Below, piece by piece: positions 11,272 through 23,500 of a stretch of DNA of 64,000 nucleotides. The notes under the pieces are model-generated. The model had not been told where the DNA came from and ran no database searches. It worked only from the letters and a program-made list of their open reading frames with translations. The DNA is from Tridacna crocea. Its lineage: Eukaryota; Mollusca; Bivalvia; Cardiida; Cardiidae. Within the stretch, counting starts at the first letter, position 1, and each line of letters begins with the position of its first letter. The stretch lies in the NCBI GenBank assembly GCA_943736015.1, contig OX031070.1, positions 40,540,173-40,604,172 of the forward strand. Direction: 5' to 3'. A program made the translations under genes and the position numbers.

Positions 11272-11480
11272 CCGGTGTAAAGCAGAGAAATGATCCTCCC
11301 CTACAAAATGACCCATGGGTCATTTCTCCACGTAGAGGAATGACCCGGGTCATTATTCTAGAATAATGACCAGGGTCATTCCTCTATGTAGTGAAATGAC
11401 TTCTAGGGTCATTACTTAACGTAGAATAATGATCCGGGTCATTTTGTAGGGGAGGGTCATTTCTCTGCATTGCACCGGCC
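11272..11480. mobile_element. Foldback family E: multi-palindromic ATGACCCGGGTCAT element
   Basis: The termini CCGGTGTAAAGCAGAGAAAT and TTTCTCTGCATTGCACCGG are inverted repeats. The interior is a run of small palindromes (GACCCGGGTC, TCTAGA, CTACGTAG) linked by AATGA/TCATT, so both the whole element and each unit fold. Confidence 0.75.
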
Positions 11481-11814
11481 TTCAGTTGAGGTAAAGGGGA
11501 CGATACCGGTACTCATTTGTTAGACGCCTGTCAGTTTATGTATAGTAACAGTAAGTAATCTGTCCAAAAGCAGGGCTTCAACAATTACATTGTTTGCCTT
11601 CTAGAGCTACTTTTTCGTCCGATGCAAGTGAATGTTGACAACGAATATCAAGATAATGTCTCAGACCGGACGAGTTCCATATTAGGTCAGATTGAGTAAA
11701 AGTAAGTAAGTGGATAAATCTTACAAAAACATTTTGTGTACTCTATTTTCCAACTAAGATTTCAAACGGTGTTTTCCGAAATGTTGTGAAACGTCTGGAT
11801 TGTTTCGTGAATGG

Positions 11815-12044
11815 TTAACCCATTACCAAACAACAATATTTTAGACTGGTCCAAATCAAAGGAATTTGCAAATGAGAAAAATAAAAGTGACTGAAAAATT
11901 GAAATTTGTTTTGTGAATGGTAGGAAACATTGTTGGAAAAGGAGAAAATGCTGGTTACCAGCATTTTCTCCTTTTCCCACTATGTTTTCAAAAGGCTTCT
12001 TTTCCAGGGGCGTCAAAAGTAGGAATTGTGTGGTAATGGGTTAA
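11815..12044 (+). mobile_element. TTAA-type foldback MITE A, complete
   Basis: TTAA at 11815-11818 and 12041-12044. Order: CCCATTACCAAACAAC, TTTTAGACTGGTCCAAATC, GAAACATTG, the hairpin core around GCTGGTTACCAGC, TCAAAAGGCTTC, TGTGTGGTAATGGG. Confidence 0.8.
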
Positions 12045-12518
12045 AGTGACCTCGACTCGTTTCTGTGCTATCTTAGTTTGACAGCTGTTGTGTCACAACG
12101 ATAGTCTGTGAACTTGAGTTTTGTGGGACGTTGAGGCACCTGATTGTGTGACTTATTACGAGTACGAAAGGGTCATTGTTATTTGTAGCTTGTTTACTTG
12201 ATGCAAAAACAGCGAATTTTATGCAAATGAAACTGTTCATGCATAATTTCCAATTAATATCAGTCTTTCAAACCATAGACAAGCGCCCCCCCCCTTTTTT
12301 TTTCTCTGTTTCTCTTGTCCAAATGTCAGCTTTAACCTTCAAGCATAAATCTTATCCTGCTGAATAGCTAATATGAAACTTTCAAGTCGATGAAAAAACA
12401 AAAATGTTGTTGTTTCAAAGTCTTTTTTTCGGGGGAAAATATATCCTTATCTGACAGAGCTTCAAATAGAGGGAGAGATTTTGATTTCAAAATTGAAAAT
12501 ATTAATTATTCTCCACTA

Positions 12519-12580
12519 AACCTTATGATGTGGGTACTCATTAGAATCGTCTCATCGAGACGATTCTAATGAGTACCCAC
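12519..12580. repeat. Palindromic host repeat M, left part, split by the hAT element
   Basis: CCTTATGATGTGGGTACTCA and GAGACGATTCTAATGAGTAC form a hairpin. The right end, ACAACATAAGG, is found after the hAT element at 14099-14110. Joined through one GTACCCAC, the two halves give a single palindrome of about 75 bp. Confidence 0.75.
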
Positions 12581-14090
12581 CAGGGCTCCGGAAATTTTTC
12601 GATCTCAATCGGTCCAGGCCGTAACACCCCCCCCCGACCTACCCCACCCCGATCGTAATAGTTCAAACATTTGCAGACGACCCCCCCCCCCACAAATTAT
12701 TTCATAAAACATCATTATTTCCACTCATGAACAGAATTTTAGCTTCCACTTATTGCTCTATTCAGAAATTTGTCTAAATTCACTTTTAAAATTCATTATT
12801 AAAGATAAGAAGATAGTTTGAAGTCTCTCTGATCGGACGACGCCACGCTGCTCATTGTAGTGTCATGGGTTTTCGCGCTTTTTTGGCGATCTATTTTTTC
12901 TTGACAGTTAGATTCTGGAGAAGTATTACTACATGATTTGACATCATTTAGTCAGTTTAAATAGCAAGTAACTTAAAAAGCTGTCACTTTACACTAGGTA
13001 AGAGGAATAAAGCCTTTGTTACTCTTCTCATAAATGACTCACCAGCTTCATTATCATCCCAGTGTACTTCGCATTTTATACTGATTGTGTTTAACTCATA
13101 TTTATGCCAGATGCACGGAAGCTAGTTTATATGAAGTTCTAGACGATAATTTCATGCCTCAGATTGACATTTAGGCAGATATCTTTCATCGTCAAAGACA
13201 GGTCATTTCAAATTTCCAAATATCAAAATCCGGGCTCTGGGAAGCTTGCCGAGTTGTCAACTTTTGTCAAGACATCCATGGACAAAGATTTGTTTCTCAT
13301 TTTTCAGCCAATTTTCGTGTTTGTTATCCATTATGTTTAATCCAAGATTGTGATTAATAATACTAGTAGTCACAAAACCAAGCGCTAAAAACCAGAATTC
13401 AAGTTTTGGCACCAAGCCAGCTTAGCAACCGACTACAATCGATTCCGGGATTTCTCAATCGATTATCGGAATCGGAAGCCAAATCCAACTGACTTTCGAC
13501 TACAGTCGATCATCGGCCCATCACTAACAGCCATACTCGTCTTGTTTTATAAATACACTTCTCTTTTTTTGAGTAATACAAATTTGTTTCTCGAGTATCG
13601 GCAATCAAAATTGACGCAATGTTTGACCTTTATTTTAAAGACACGGCCTCAAACTTCAAACATGTTTAGAATTATTGTCGGTTCTAAAACCCCATTCACA
13701 AGCAAAAATTGTACATATGCAAACTCGCTAACATTTGCTCGATCAAGCATGAAACTGAAACAAAAATATTGGCCAACAGCGAACACAATATATGACGTAA
13801 GAACAAGCAGTCCACGTGCGGGTAAACCTAATCTGTGCCTTGCGGGTAAATTCGTTATCGGATATTCTCCACGCTTGTACAGTCACGTGGATGTAATGTG
13901 TGAAAACCCTGGATCCTAGAGCTCTGTGTTTTGTGGATTTTTATTGGCAATTGGTGTTATACGCGAATATAGATGTATGAATTGCTTTGAAAAACTCGGA
14001 CCGATTTATAGGTATATTTTCGGAATTCAATCGGTCCAGCTATTCAAAAATCGGTCTGGACCGGCATTTTGTCGGTTTTCCGGAGCCCTG
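12581..14090. mobile_element. hAT-type DNA transposon, nonautonomous, 1510 bp, 8-bp target duplication
   Basis: The termini CAGGGCTCCGGAAA and TTTCCGGAGCCCTG are inverted repeats, flanked on both sides by GTACCCAC (12573-12580 and 14091-14098). An 8-bp duplication with CAGGG-type ends is the hAT signature. Subterminal CGGTCCAG repeats occur at both ends. No transposase is readable, and the 125-codon open frame at 13542-13919 has no recognisable motif. A second hAT-like end (GATCATCGGCCCATCACTAA) at about 13506-13526 hints at an older element inside. Confidence 0.85.
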
Positions 14091-14455
14091 GTACCCACAA
14101 CATAAGGTTTTGAAGAGGAGTAATGACTTTAGAATACCATCACTACCTCTTATCTGGAGGGTTAAAGCTAACATACAATTCCGAATTTTTATGACCCTTT
14201 GCATACTGGTGATACCATTTTCTCGCCTTTTCCTTATGTTTTCTACCCTTTCCATAGGCAGTGTCAACATTGGAACCATGGGCACGTCCCTAGAAAATTT
14301 CTCAAATCGGAACTAGTCCAGGCTTGCCAATCAGTATAGAGTTAAGGTATTACATACGTCTGTCTTATCCCACCTCCACAGTTATCCTGTGTTTAGATCA
14401 GGGCTTGGGAAAAACAAATGAAAAACGAAAATAAAGCTTATGTACTTACAAATGG

Positions 14456-14576
14456 AGTTTATTTCATCAGCTTGTGGTTAATATGGGGAAATATTTGCCG
14501 AAAAAGGGAAAGGTATGCGAAAATAACGAGTGCCGTAAGGCACGAGTTATTTTCGCGGACCTTTCCCTTTTGAGCC
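14456..14576 (+). mobile_element. Foldback family D, truncated in the right arm
   Basis: A full left arm and part of the right arm (GGACCTTTCCCTTTTGAG) are present; the sequence then changes abruptly and the tail is missing. Confidence 0.65.
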
Positions 14577-14626
14577 ATCTTTAAGATTAATTCTCTTGTG
14601 CACTAATTTAAAACAGTATTATTCCT

Positions 14627-14854
14627 TTAACTCATTACCAGACGACAAAATATTAGGTGTGTCCAAATCGATAGCATTTGCAGACGACAAAATAAAAGTG
14701 AATGAAAATTTAAAATTTGTTTTGCGAAGGGTAGAAAACATTATGGGAAAAGGATGAAATTCTGGTTACCAGCATTTCCCCCATTTCCCACAATGTTTCC
14801 AACGGCTTCTTTCTCAGGGTCGTCAAAAGCAGGGATTGTGTGGTAACGGGTTAA
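14627..14854 (+). mobile_element. TTAA-type foldback MITE A, complete
   Basis: Bounded by TTAA at 14627-14630 and 14851-14854. The core hairpin has diverged in one arm (GGGAAAAGGATGAAATTCTG against CAGCATTTCCCCCATTTCCC). Confidence 0.78.
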
Positions 14855-14930
14855 GTTGATGGAATGAAGAAATGAAAATTAAAAAAAAAAAAAATGATAG
14901 CAAATGAAACAAAGAATAGTAATCTGTTTT

Positions 14931-15128
14931 GACTCTTTCCCAAATGACAAAATCCTTGCATGCAGCCGTATTTAAATCTAATTTAATTCTATTTATTTCA
15001 TAGGACATAAAACACTTTTGGAAACAGAGAAAATGCTTTTTACCAGTATTTCCTCCTTTTCCTACAGCGTTTTCAAAAGCTGTCTCTTCCAGGGTCATTA
15101 AAACTCCGAATTATGTGGAAAAAATTTA
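14931..15128 (+). mobile_element. TTAA-type foldback MITE A, degenerate
   Basis: ACTCTTTCCCAAATGACAAA starts it. The left half is disrupted, the core reads GAGAAAATGCTTTTTACCAG, and the right end (GTCATTAAAACTCCGAATTA) has lost its clear TTAA. Confidence 0.5.
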
Positions 15129-15129
15129 A

Positions 15130-15688
15130 ATTCTAGTAAAGATGAAAATACGTCTAACATTGCGCAAAGTTTTACATAACTGAAAGAGAAGGGCACGCAT
15201 CAAGGGGACAAAATAAAGAAGTGAATCAGATATTGAATCCATTGGGTACTGTGCAAAGTAGATACGTTTTAGCAGTCACTGTGGATCAAGATCGGACCGC
15301 CTATACTGTTAAGCCTGGTCTTCGATGTACATAGTGTGACCATATTCCAAATTGAATGGTAAAAAGAGGCCCACCATTTGAAAAATAAAAAAATAATGTT
15401 TCAATAACATCGTTGAAGCTCACTGAAATAAAGATCTTGATTCTATTGGTTGACTATCGGACGTTCCCAGAGTGAAGATCTATGATACAGCAAGCTTTAT
15501 TCTAGTCGGAGCATCACACATAGACAGCAACATCAAACTGATTTTAAACAGTAAAGCACTAGCTTGAGCGCGGCCGTACTTTTATAATTCATAATCATGT
15601 CTTTTATGAAAAGGCTTAATCGACACGAATGAGCTCTAATGCAATGATGATCTCAATCTAAAAACAACACTGGAACGGGAAAATCTGT
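15130..15688. other. Intergenic, downstream of the PTCHD-like gene
   Basis: Contains a GATCAAGATCGGACCGC motif near 15290 related to short TTAA elements, and a minus-strand AATAAA at about 15496-15491 that could serve the PTCHD-like transcript. Otherwise nothing recognised. Confidence 0.4.
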
Positions 15689-15917
15689 TTAACCCTTTAC
15701 TCCATGGATAGTCATTTCTACGCACTGCTTGAAGGAGCCTTTGGAAAATATTGTGGCAAAAGGTGAAATTGCTCGTGACGAGCAATTTCACCTTGTGCCA
15801 CAATGTTTTCTATGCTCTCAAAAGGTGTCATATACACATAAGAAACAGCTCCATCCTTGCTGTTATTTAGGGTCAACTAGAGATACCACAGAAATACCTC
15901 ATGGGGTAAAGGGTTAA
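15689..15917 (+). mobile_element. TTAA-type foldback MITE B, complete
   Basis: TTAACCCTTTACTCCATGG at 15689 and GGTAAAGGGTTAA at 15917. The core is GTGGCAAAAGGTGAAATTGC with loop CTCGTGACGAG. Outer sequences differ from type A but keep the TTAACCCTTTAC termini. Other B copies are at 21138, 41554 and 61123. Confidence 0.8.
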
Positions 15918-15994
15918 AATGATTTTCTCTCGGAAGAAATAAATTCGTTTACAGTAAAGATCGATGTCTTAACGTGTAGCCAACAGCCTAAACC

Positions 15995-17517
15995 TTACAG
16001 TTTTGTAAACTCTGGCTGGCTCGGTCCTGTTTCGTCGTTCTCAAATCCCTTGTTGACTTGCTCTTCACTTTCATTCTCCATAGCTGATGCTATGATGGTC
16101 GTATCGCCGTTTGAAACCATCGAAATATCGACCTCGAACGACTTTTCAATCGCTGAGGGGAGTAGATAGGCCTTTCCAATACCGACGACGGCTAAAGTAG
16201 GGGCTAGAAATGCAAACGAATGCACCCAAGCGACCATAACGCTAGCACCAAGTACCTTCATAACGGTTTGGAACACATACGATTTAGTTAAGAGTAAGAT
16301 AGGAAGACCGCAGAGGATTCCGAATGTTGTGTTGTAAATGATTGGCATTGTTTTCTGCATCACGTTATACATGCGTGCGCCATTGTTTGTGCCCTCTGAA
16401 TATAGAAAGGTATAAAGATAATAAAATAGAACCTCAGAGCAGAAACATAACCCAATAGTAATGTCAATGGCGGATACGATGTTAACTGTAACGCCGATGA
16501 CTACCAAGCAACCAAAGACCATGAAGACACAGGAAGAATGCCAAAACAAAACATGGACACATGCAAAGATACTGTTACCGAATAGTAAAAGCGCCAGCGA
16601 TAACACAGCAATCTGTACCCCGGCAAAGATGATCACTTCGTACATCGGTCTCTTCAAGGCGTCGGTTAGCCAAAGAGAGGGCGTATGAACCTGAACATCC
16701 ACGCCATAAATATCATCAAGATTCTCAAAAGCTTCATGTACAAAATCGTCTACCAGTGTTTTGGCAGCAATCATGTCTTTTGACGTCTGTAATGTATCAG
16801 CAATTGCATAAAATCTAAAACCAATAATTGCCTCGTCGTTCCCATTCCAGACTATATCTGGCCTAAACTTCGGTTCTTTTTCAAGAAACAATTTGACTAA
16901 TTTATAAAATTCTGCCTCGGACGAATACCCCCTACCAGGGAAATGAAACTCACTCAACCAGAAAAGTGGTTCAGTCGCATTCGATCGCATTATCGGTAAA
17001 CGGTTGAGGCTGCCATAAATTGACAACAGGTCTTCTATTCCATCATTTTGCGTGAAAACCATGTCGCGTGACGACACGACGAAAGAGAAAACATTTAGCG
17101 TTTGAAAATATTCTCTGTCCTTTTCAAAATATTGTCGAAAGTAGGATTTACTGATAACGTCAGTTTCTTGAATGGTGTCGATTCGCGTATCAATAGTTTT
17201 CCACACGGAGGCGCCTAAACAGGTCAAAAGAGATAAAATCAGAAAAATTTGAACAGGCCTCACTAGCATCATTCTGGAAAACAAGGTTTTGGGCACCCGC
17301 TCTAGAAAACTGTCCAATTGTTCCCTGGACGATGGCCTCTTACCAGTACAGCAACACAGGAAGCAGCAGTTACGTCCTTCGTTTTCAGGATCGTCACGTG
17401 GTTTAACCACCTTACAGGTACAACTGTGTCGATTGGCGTCAATTCTTAACTCATGTATGGTCAAGCAACCGATGAAGAAGGAGATGTGAGTGATAAAGTT
17501 GAAAAACATGGTGGTCA
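15995..17517 (-). CDS. PTCHD-like gene, exon 3 (residues 385-891) and stop
   Basis: The acceptor TATTTTCAG precedes 17517. The open frame extends upstream to 17635, but that part is intron. The exon encodes the end of helix 6, a short Cys-rich loop (SCTCK, CCFLCCC), helix 7, a 185-residue second ectodomain, helices 8-12 and a tail rich in Glu, Asp and Ser ending EFTKL. Helix 10 contains GLCFCSE (residues 740-746). The closest AATAAA on the minus strand that I see downstream is near 15496-15491, about 500 bp past the stop. The exon ends 78 bp before a TTAA-flanked foldback element (15689-15917), so that element would lie in the 3'UTR if the polyA site is that far. Confidence 0.85.
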
Positions 17518-20500
17518 CTGAAAATATAAAATGAAAAATATAACAAGTACACAAGTTTATCGTACACGTTTTCCGGTTTTCATCGTCACTGAAATAAGTT
17601 GCCTTCAAATTTGTTCCGTTTGTTCTTCGTTGCACTGTGGATAAGTTTTATATGATTGTACAAAAAGGGTTTGGTTCATCCTGCTGGCCGCACCGGTAGC
17701 ATGATACTGTCTTTAAGAGAGGCACCGCAGTGTACTCGAGAGACCGCAATGCTATAGCCACAGTACCTTCTAAAAGGTTTGGAAAATACAAGTATGCGAC
17801 TTTGTCAGGAAAGAGATAGCCAGAGCGCAGTATTCCGAATGTCATGAAGTAAGCAATTGGCATAATATTCTCCATCTCGTTTTGTGTCCTTGCTCCGTCA
17901 TTAGTGCACTCTGAATATAGATAGGTATAAAGAGGGTGGGGGAGAAAGTAAATAAATAGTAAAAATACATGTAATGCGAGGTCTTAGTTTTTCATTACCT
18001 TGTGATTCTTATTTAGGAGGGTCAGCGAGGCCTTCGGAGATCCTACATTTTTATTTTCAAGGTTCTTATATTTTATGCGGTTGCCACCTAAACTATCCTC
18101 CAGTTCCCGAACGGGCCATGCCAGAACGGTCCTATGCACTCGAACCGTTGACCTCCCAAGTCGTAAGCAGATAACCACTAGGCAATGGACACGAAGACAA
18201 ATGAGCCAAGCAATGACAAATGGGGGCTAAAGGCAACTCGTGATGCATCAAACAAAGCAAGGGATCACGTTATTATGGGTCCATACAATGCAATCTAACA
18301 ATCGATTGTATCATGGAGAATAAAACCTATGACAAGCGTAATCAAAGCGTTGAGAACGCTGAAGTGGTATTTGTCAAGGAAACCCATTGCGTGGAATCAG
18401 TAGTTTGAAAAAAAAGAGACATATTGTTCAAATATTGGCTTAAAAGCAAATGAATACATTTTCGGTAGAAGGGAGAGTACTCATGTACCTTAAAACTATG
18501 ATTTTGAAATATCTTTAGCCTTTTACATTTAATTTCCCACATTACAATCAATTACTTCGATAAATATTCATGAGCAATCAAATGGAGTAGCGCGGAATCA
18601 TAGGACGAACAAGCCATGGAACGAATTGTTCGACAAATACCACAAAAATTACAATACACAAAAGGTATCGACGCATGTCAGCCTACGCGGGCTGCACAGC
18701 TGACATGGGTCGATACTTTCTGCCGGTATATTACCTCTTTACCAAACGGCAAAATCTTAGACTGGTCTAAATTGAAAGTACTTGCAGACGACGAAATAAA
18801 CGTAATACAGCCTCCGAAATTTGTTTCTAAAATGCTAGAAAACATTGTGGGAAAAGGAGAAAATGCTGGTTACCAGCATTTTCTCCTTTTCCCACAATGT
18901 TTTCAAAAGGCTTCTTTCTTAGGGTCGTAAAAGCCAGGGATTGTTTGGTAAAGGGTTAAGCCCCTTTGTCAAAGAGCGTGGTTAAATAATATTACGCTTA
19001 CTCGTACCTGTATATATAGCAAAGGTTTCCATTACAAGGTACCTGGACCAGATGGCGCTCACAAAAGGGATGATATGTACAAACTGCAACACAAGTGACG
19101 GTACAGCGACCTCTTTCACGGCTTTAACAACCCTCTTCACGCCGTTAGTCTCACCCAGATTGTTAGCAACGCTAGATAGCATGGCCATGCCCATATTCAC
19201 CTCATGGACTGAAAATAAAGACCATTTGATGATATTTTTTTCCCAAAATTTTCACATTTTTGTGTTTGTATTCATCATGAAAAAACCGGTTCCTTGCAAA
19301 AGTTTTACATCAATTTTAGCCGTGCATTTACTGTTAAAGCCTCGTTTTGTCTTGCAGATCTGTAGATATACATGTAGGTAAATTTTATTTTCAAACAAGA
19401 TACCGTAAGAATCACGACAAAATGCACTCGTTGCCTCCATTACTCCTGTGCTAATTTCCAGTTTCTTGTAAGTAAACGACCAAAACGGACCAGTGTTTTG
19501 CCATTTTCCCTACATTTAATGACAAGTATGTTGATCAAAGCCATAAAACAAAGGAAAATGTATAATTAACAAATGCCAGGAGAGATTTGGGATATATATC
19601 TCTATATATTTGGGCAATTTATAAGGTAATTTTTTTTAAAATTTATTTTCGATTGTAGTGTTTAAACTTGTGAGGTATAAATTGGCTACAATCTGCCATC
19701 GGTGTACTTAAGATTTAACCTATTTTAACTTACGGGCATCACATTTGTGCACTAACAGTAAACATAACGTTAGAACGTTTCGAAGACAAATGCTTTATGT
19801 CATAGCTGTCCGTCACTGTTGTGTCTTTACAAGTACTGTTAACCATTTAAATACCATAAGCGGAAGCCTGGACTTTTTACCGACAGAACACATCAAAATC
19901 TTGAATCTATAAGATCCGTTTGTTTCGTCAAGTCTATAAGATACAGAAAATGCCGTTTTTTATGCGTAAAGAGACGGCGTAACAGGTTCTGAAATATGAA
20001 TTGTGAAACTTTTTTAAAATCCAATAGCTTTGAAGAGAAATAAATTACTAGCATGCAAAGTAAGCAGTTTTGCATATAGATATACATAAATTTTGAATTG
20101 GATAAATATCTATTTACAAATAGGTCCGTAAACAGGCCGGTGTAATGCAGAGAAATGACCTCCATTACAAAATGATCCCCATTACAAAATAACCCGCGGT
20201 CATTTCTCGACGTAGAGGAATGACCCATGGGTCATTTCTCTACGTCGAGAAATGACCCATGGGTCATTTCTCGACGTAGAATAATGAACCGGGTCATTTT
20301 TCTACGTCGAAAAATGACCCATGGGTCATTCCTCTACGTCGAGAAATGAACCGGATGTCATTTTGGTAATGAGGGTTATTTTTCTGCATTACACCGGCAT
20401 ATATAGGCCCGCAAAAAGGCCTGCAGAGGCCATCTGACTACACAGCCACATATTTTTACCGATCGGAAATCACAATTCATGCATTCTATTTGCACATTCT

Positions 20501-23500
20501 ATTTATGCATGCATTCTTTTTATGCATTCTATTAAAGCATTCTACTGGTATTTATGAAAGCATTCTATTTGTGCATTCTACCAATGCATTCTAATACTAT
20601 TGATTGTACTTTTATATACAAGGAAGAAGGTCGAAAACTAAATTTTGGCAACGCCTAAAAATCTACCTGAAATTCTGTGAATTTTCAGCCGTTGAGAGAT
20701 ATATATTTTATATGAGTCATGCTGTGTAAAAATGGGGCTTAACACTGTCACAAACGACAAAATTTTAGACCGCTCCAAACTAAAAACACTTGCAGAAGAC
20801 AAAATAAACGTAACTCAGAAATTGAAATTTGTTTCCAGCAGGGCAGAAGACATTGAGGGAAAAGAAGACAATCCTGGTTACCAGTATTGTCTCCTTTTCC
20901 CTGCAATGTTTTTAAATAGCTTCTATATCAGGGTCGTAAAAACAGGGATTGTTTGGTAAAGGGTTAAAGCGTCTACAAAATATGTCATCCCAGGTCAGAC
21001 TGCACTCCCCTAGCAGAGCTGGACCGAAAGAATTTGCTGTTTGTCAGTTTTCTCCAGCTGAAGACAAGTGTCACCAACAATTCAGTATACAAGTTGGGCA
21101 CTCACTGATCTTACTGTGCAGTAGTCATTAAGGCTTATTAACCCTTTACTTGATATGCCAATTTGAGGCTCTTCCATTCCAGCAGCAAATAAAGATACGA
21201 TGTCAAAAATATGGACAAATGGGGATACCAATATCTGATTGAGTGGAAAACATTGTGGGAAAAGGAGAAATTGCTCGTTACGAGCAATTTCTTCTTTTCC
21301 CAGAATGTTTTAAAAAGCTTTCTGTTGTTGATACGTCAAAATGAGTATCTGTGGAGTAAGTGGTTAAATTGCGTTTGTTTAGGTGTCTTGCGGCTATTTG
21401 TTATGCATGTTATAATAAATTAATAATACATTAGAATTTCTATATTTAAATTTTTATTGCTTGTTCAAAATAGGCAAAGGAAATGAACAAGGACATTCAT
21501 TAACATCTCGTAAGAAGTACAATAGACGTACAGGATATTTTTTCTTTCGGTGAAAGATCGAAATTTATTGCAACGAGTGGACACCATTGGTAATATTTTC
21601 ACGAGTGGTGCAGCCACGAGTGGAAATATTACCGATGGTATTCACGAGATGAAATAAATTTCTATCTTTCACCGAAAAAAACAACAACAACAAATATTCT
21701 ATTTATTTCATGCTTTTTACCCTTTTTGGGAGGAGCTTTATCAAAATCCAGTATAGTCCGTTTAACCGTTATTCTCCGTGGCGTACCCCTCCCGCATAGC
21801 AACACATTACAATATCACGTCAAACGCGAGAAATGTAAGATAAATGACGTCATATTTCCCTCTGGTTGTGAGGCACGCGCAATTAACCTAGGCGACAAGA
21901 ATACTGGTGGTACTAGTGTAACATCGAAGAATATTTTCACTGCTATTTCTCGATATCCTACCGGAGAGCATGAAATAAATAGAGGATATTTGTTTTTTTC
22001 GGTGTAAGATCGAAATTTATTTCATCGAGTGGACACCATCGGTAATATTTTCACGAGTGGCGCAGCATTCATGGGTAAATTTCTCGACTTTTTTTTGGTT
22101 TTCTAGCATGTTTAAATACTAAAAACAAAAATATCTTGTCTCCATTCGACACAGCTTTTTTCCGCGGGTAAACGTCACGTTTATGACGTCATTCATCATC
22201 ACTATCGTAGAGCTGCGTATGTGCAGTATAGGACATTTTAAATAAACAGTTCTTCATGTTTGTTCATTGTTAAAAAGATGTTTCCGTTATTGTTTCTCAA
22301 TCTAAATATTCAATTTAGTGTGATAGGGATCAAAACTGAGAAGCTGGATAAATAGAATAGATGGTTGGTGCCTCGAATTATGAAACTTAATCAAGCTCGG
22401 TTCACCCGGCTCAATGGATAAAAATCGTACAACTACTAGCCTATAGAAACTACACATTGCCCAAGTTTCCCAATCAAAGACAACAACAATCTATTCTTTA
22501 TAGATCACGTCATTGTTGGTTTAACAATCATCAAAGTTGCCTGTAGTTTTGAAGATTTGTCCGCTAGCGATTGACGGACCGATTCCGCCATTTTTTTTTT
22601 CTTCAAAATGGATGTTTTGAGAACGTTAGTTTACGAGCGAGTGTTCTGTTGCTATATTTATATAGAACAAATATCTTATCAACGGGCAGGATATCAGATA
22701 TCAGCCCGTTGCCCCGTCATATCTGCCCTCGCGTGACACTGATATTACACCATTTTCGGTGGAAAATGTTACTATTATTAGTAACAGAATGTAATAAGAC
22801 GTCATATTTGCCATCTGGTTGTTAGGCACGAGCAATTTACCTAGGCAACAAGAACGTGAAAATCGGTATTTTCACTGGTGGTTCCAGTGTAAGATCGAAA
22901 AATATTTTCACTGCTGTTTCTCGATATCCTACCGGAAAGCATGAAATAAAGCGTATTATTTTGACGAATCAAATCACAAATTAATTCATACCTAGTGTTT
23001 GCACTAGGAATGTCATCATTTCATGTTTGGAACCATAAAGGACAGTATGTAGATACGCATTTTTTCTGTCGCATTTTGTTATTTCATCCGCTTGCGCATG
23101 CCATATTCTTCTGAGATGAGACCTGTGAGCTAAATTACACACGAGTTCTCTGTACAGGATAAATATGAATATGCAGGTTGTACACTAAAACTGCCGCTAA
23201 AAATAGCAACAGAAAAAATAACTACTCTGAGACGAACTTATAAACACCTGCTTTTGTTTCTCCTTTAAATTGGAGCATGTAAAGGAAATTTAAAAAACAA
23301 ATTGTGACATATATTTGGACGTTAACCATACATTGTATTGTGATGAAAAGATTCTCGATTTTGTCAACAGAAGGACTCTATTCTTTAAAAAAATAAAAAT
23401 AAAAAGGGAAAACTAGTTGCGCATGCGTGTCGTCTACCATCTAAAACAGTTTAAAAAAGAGAAACATACAATACTAAACTTTTGTAAGCAATAAGAAAAA

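Noticed and set aside
13542..13919. 125-codon frame inside the hAT element
   Set aside because: No DDE/RNase H or BED/zinc-finger motif; probably chance.
17518..17635. Upstream extension of exon 3 (MQRRTNGTNLKATYF)
   Set aside because: It precedes a good acceptor (TATTTTCAG) that joins exon 2 in phase; the extension has no family similarity.
18105..18187. tRNA gene on the minus strand
   Set aside because: A and B boxes are present, but the acceptor stem pairs poorly and a body follows; a SINE head fits better. The same reasoning applies to 41826 and 58234.
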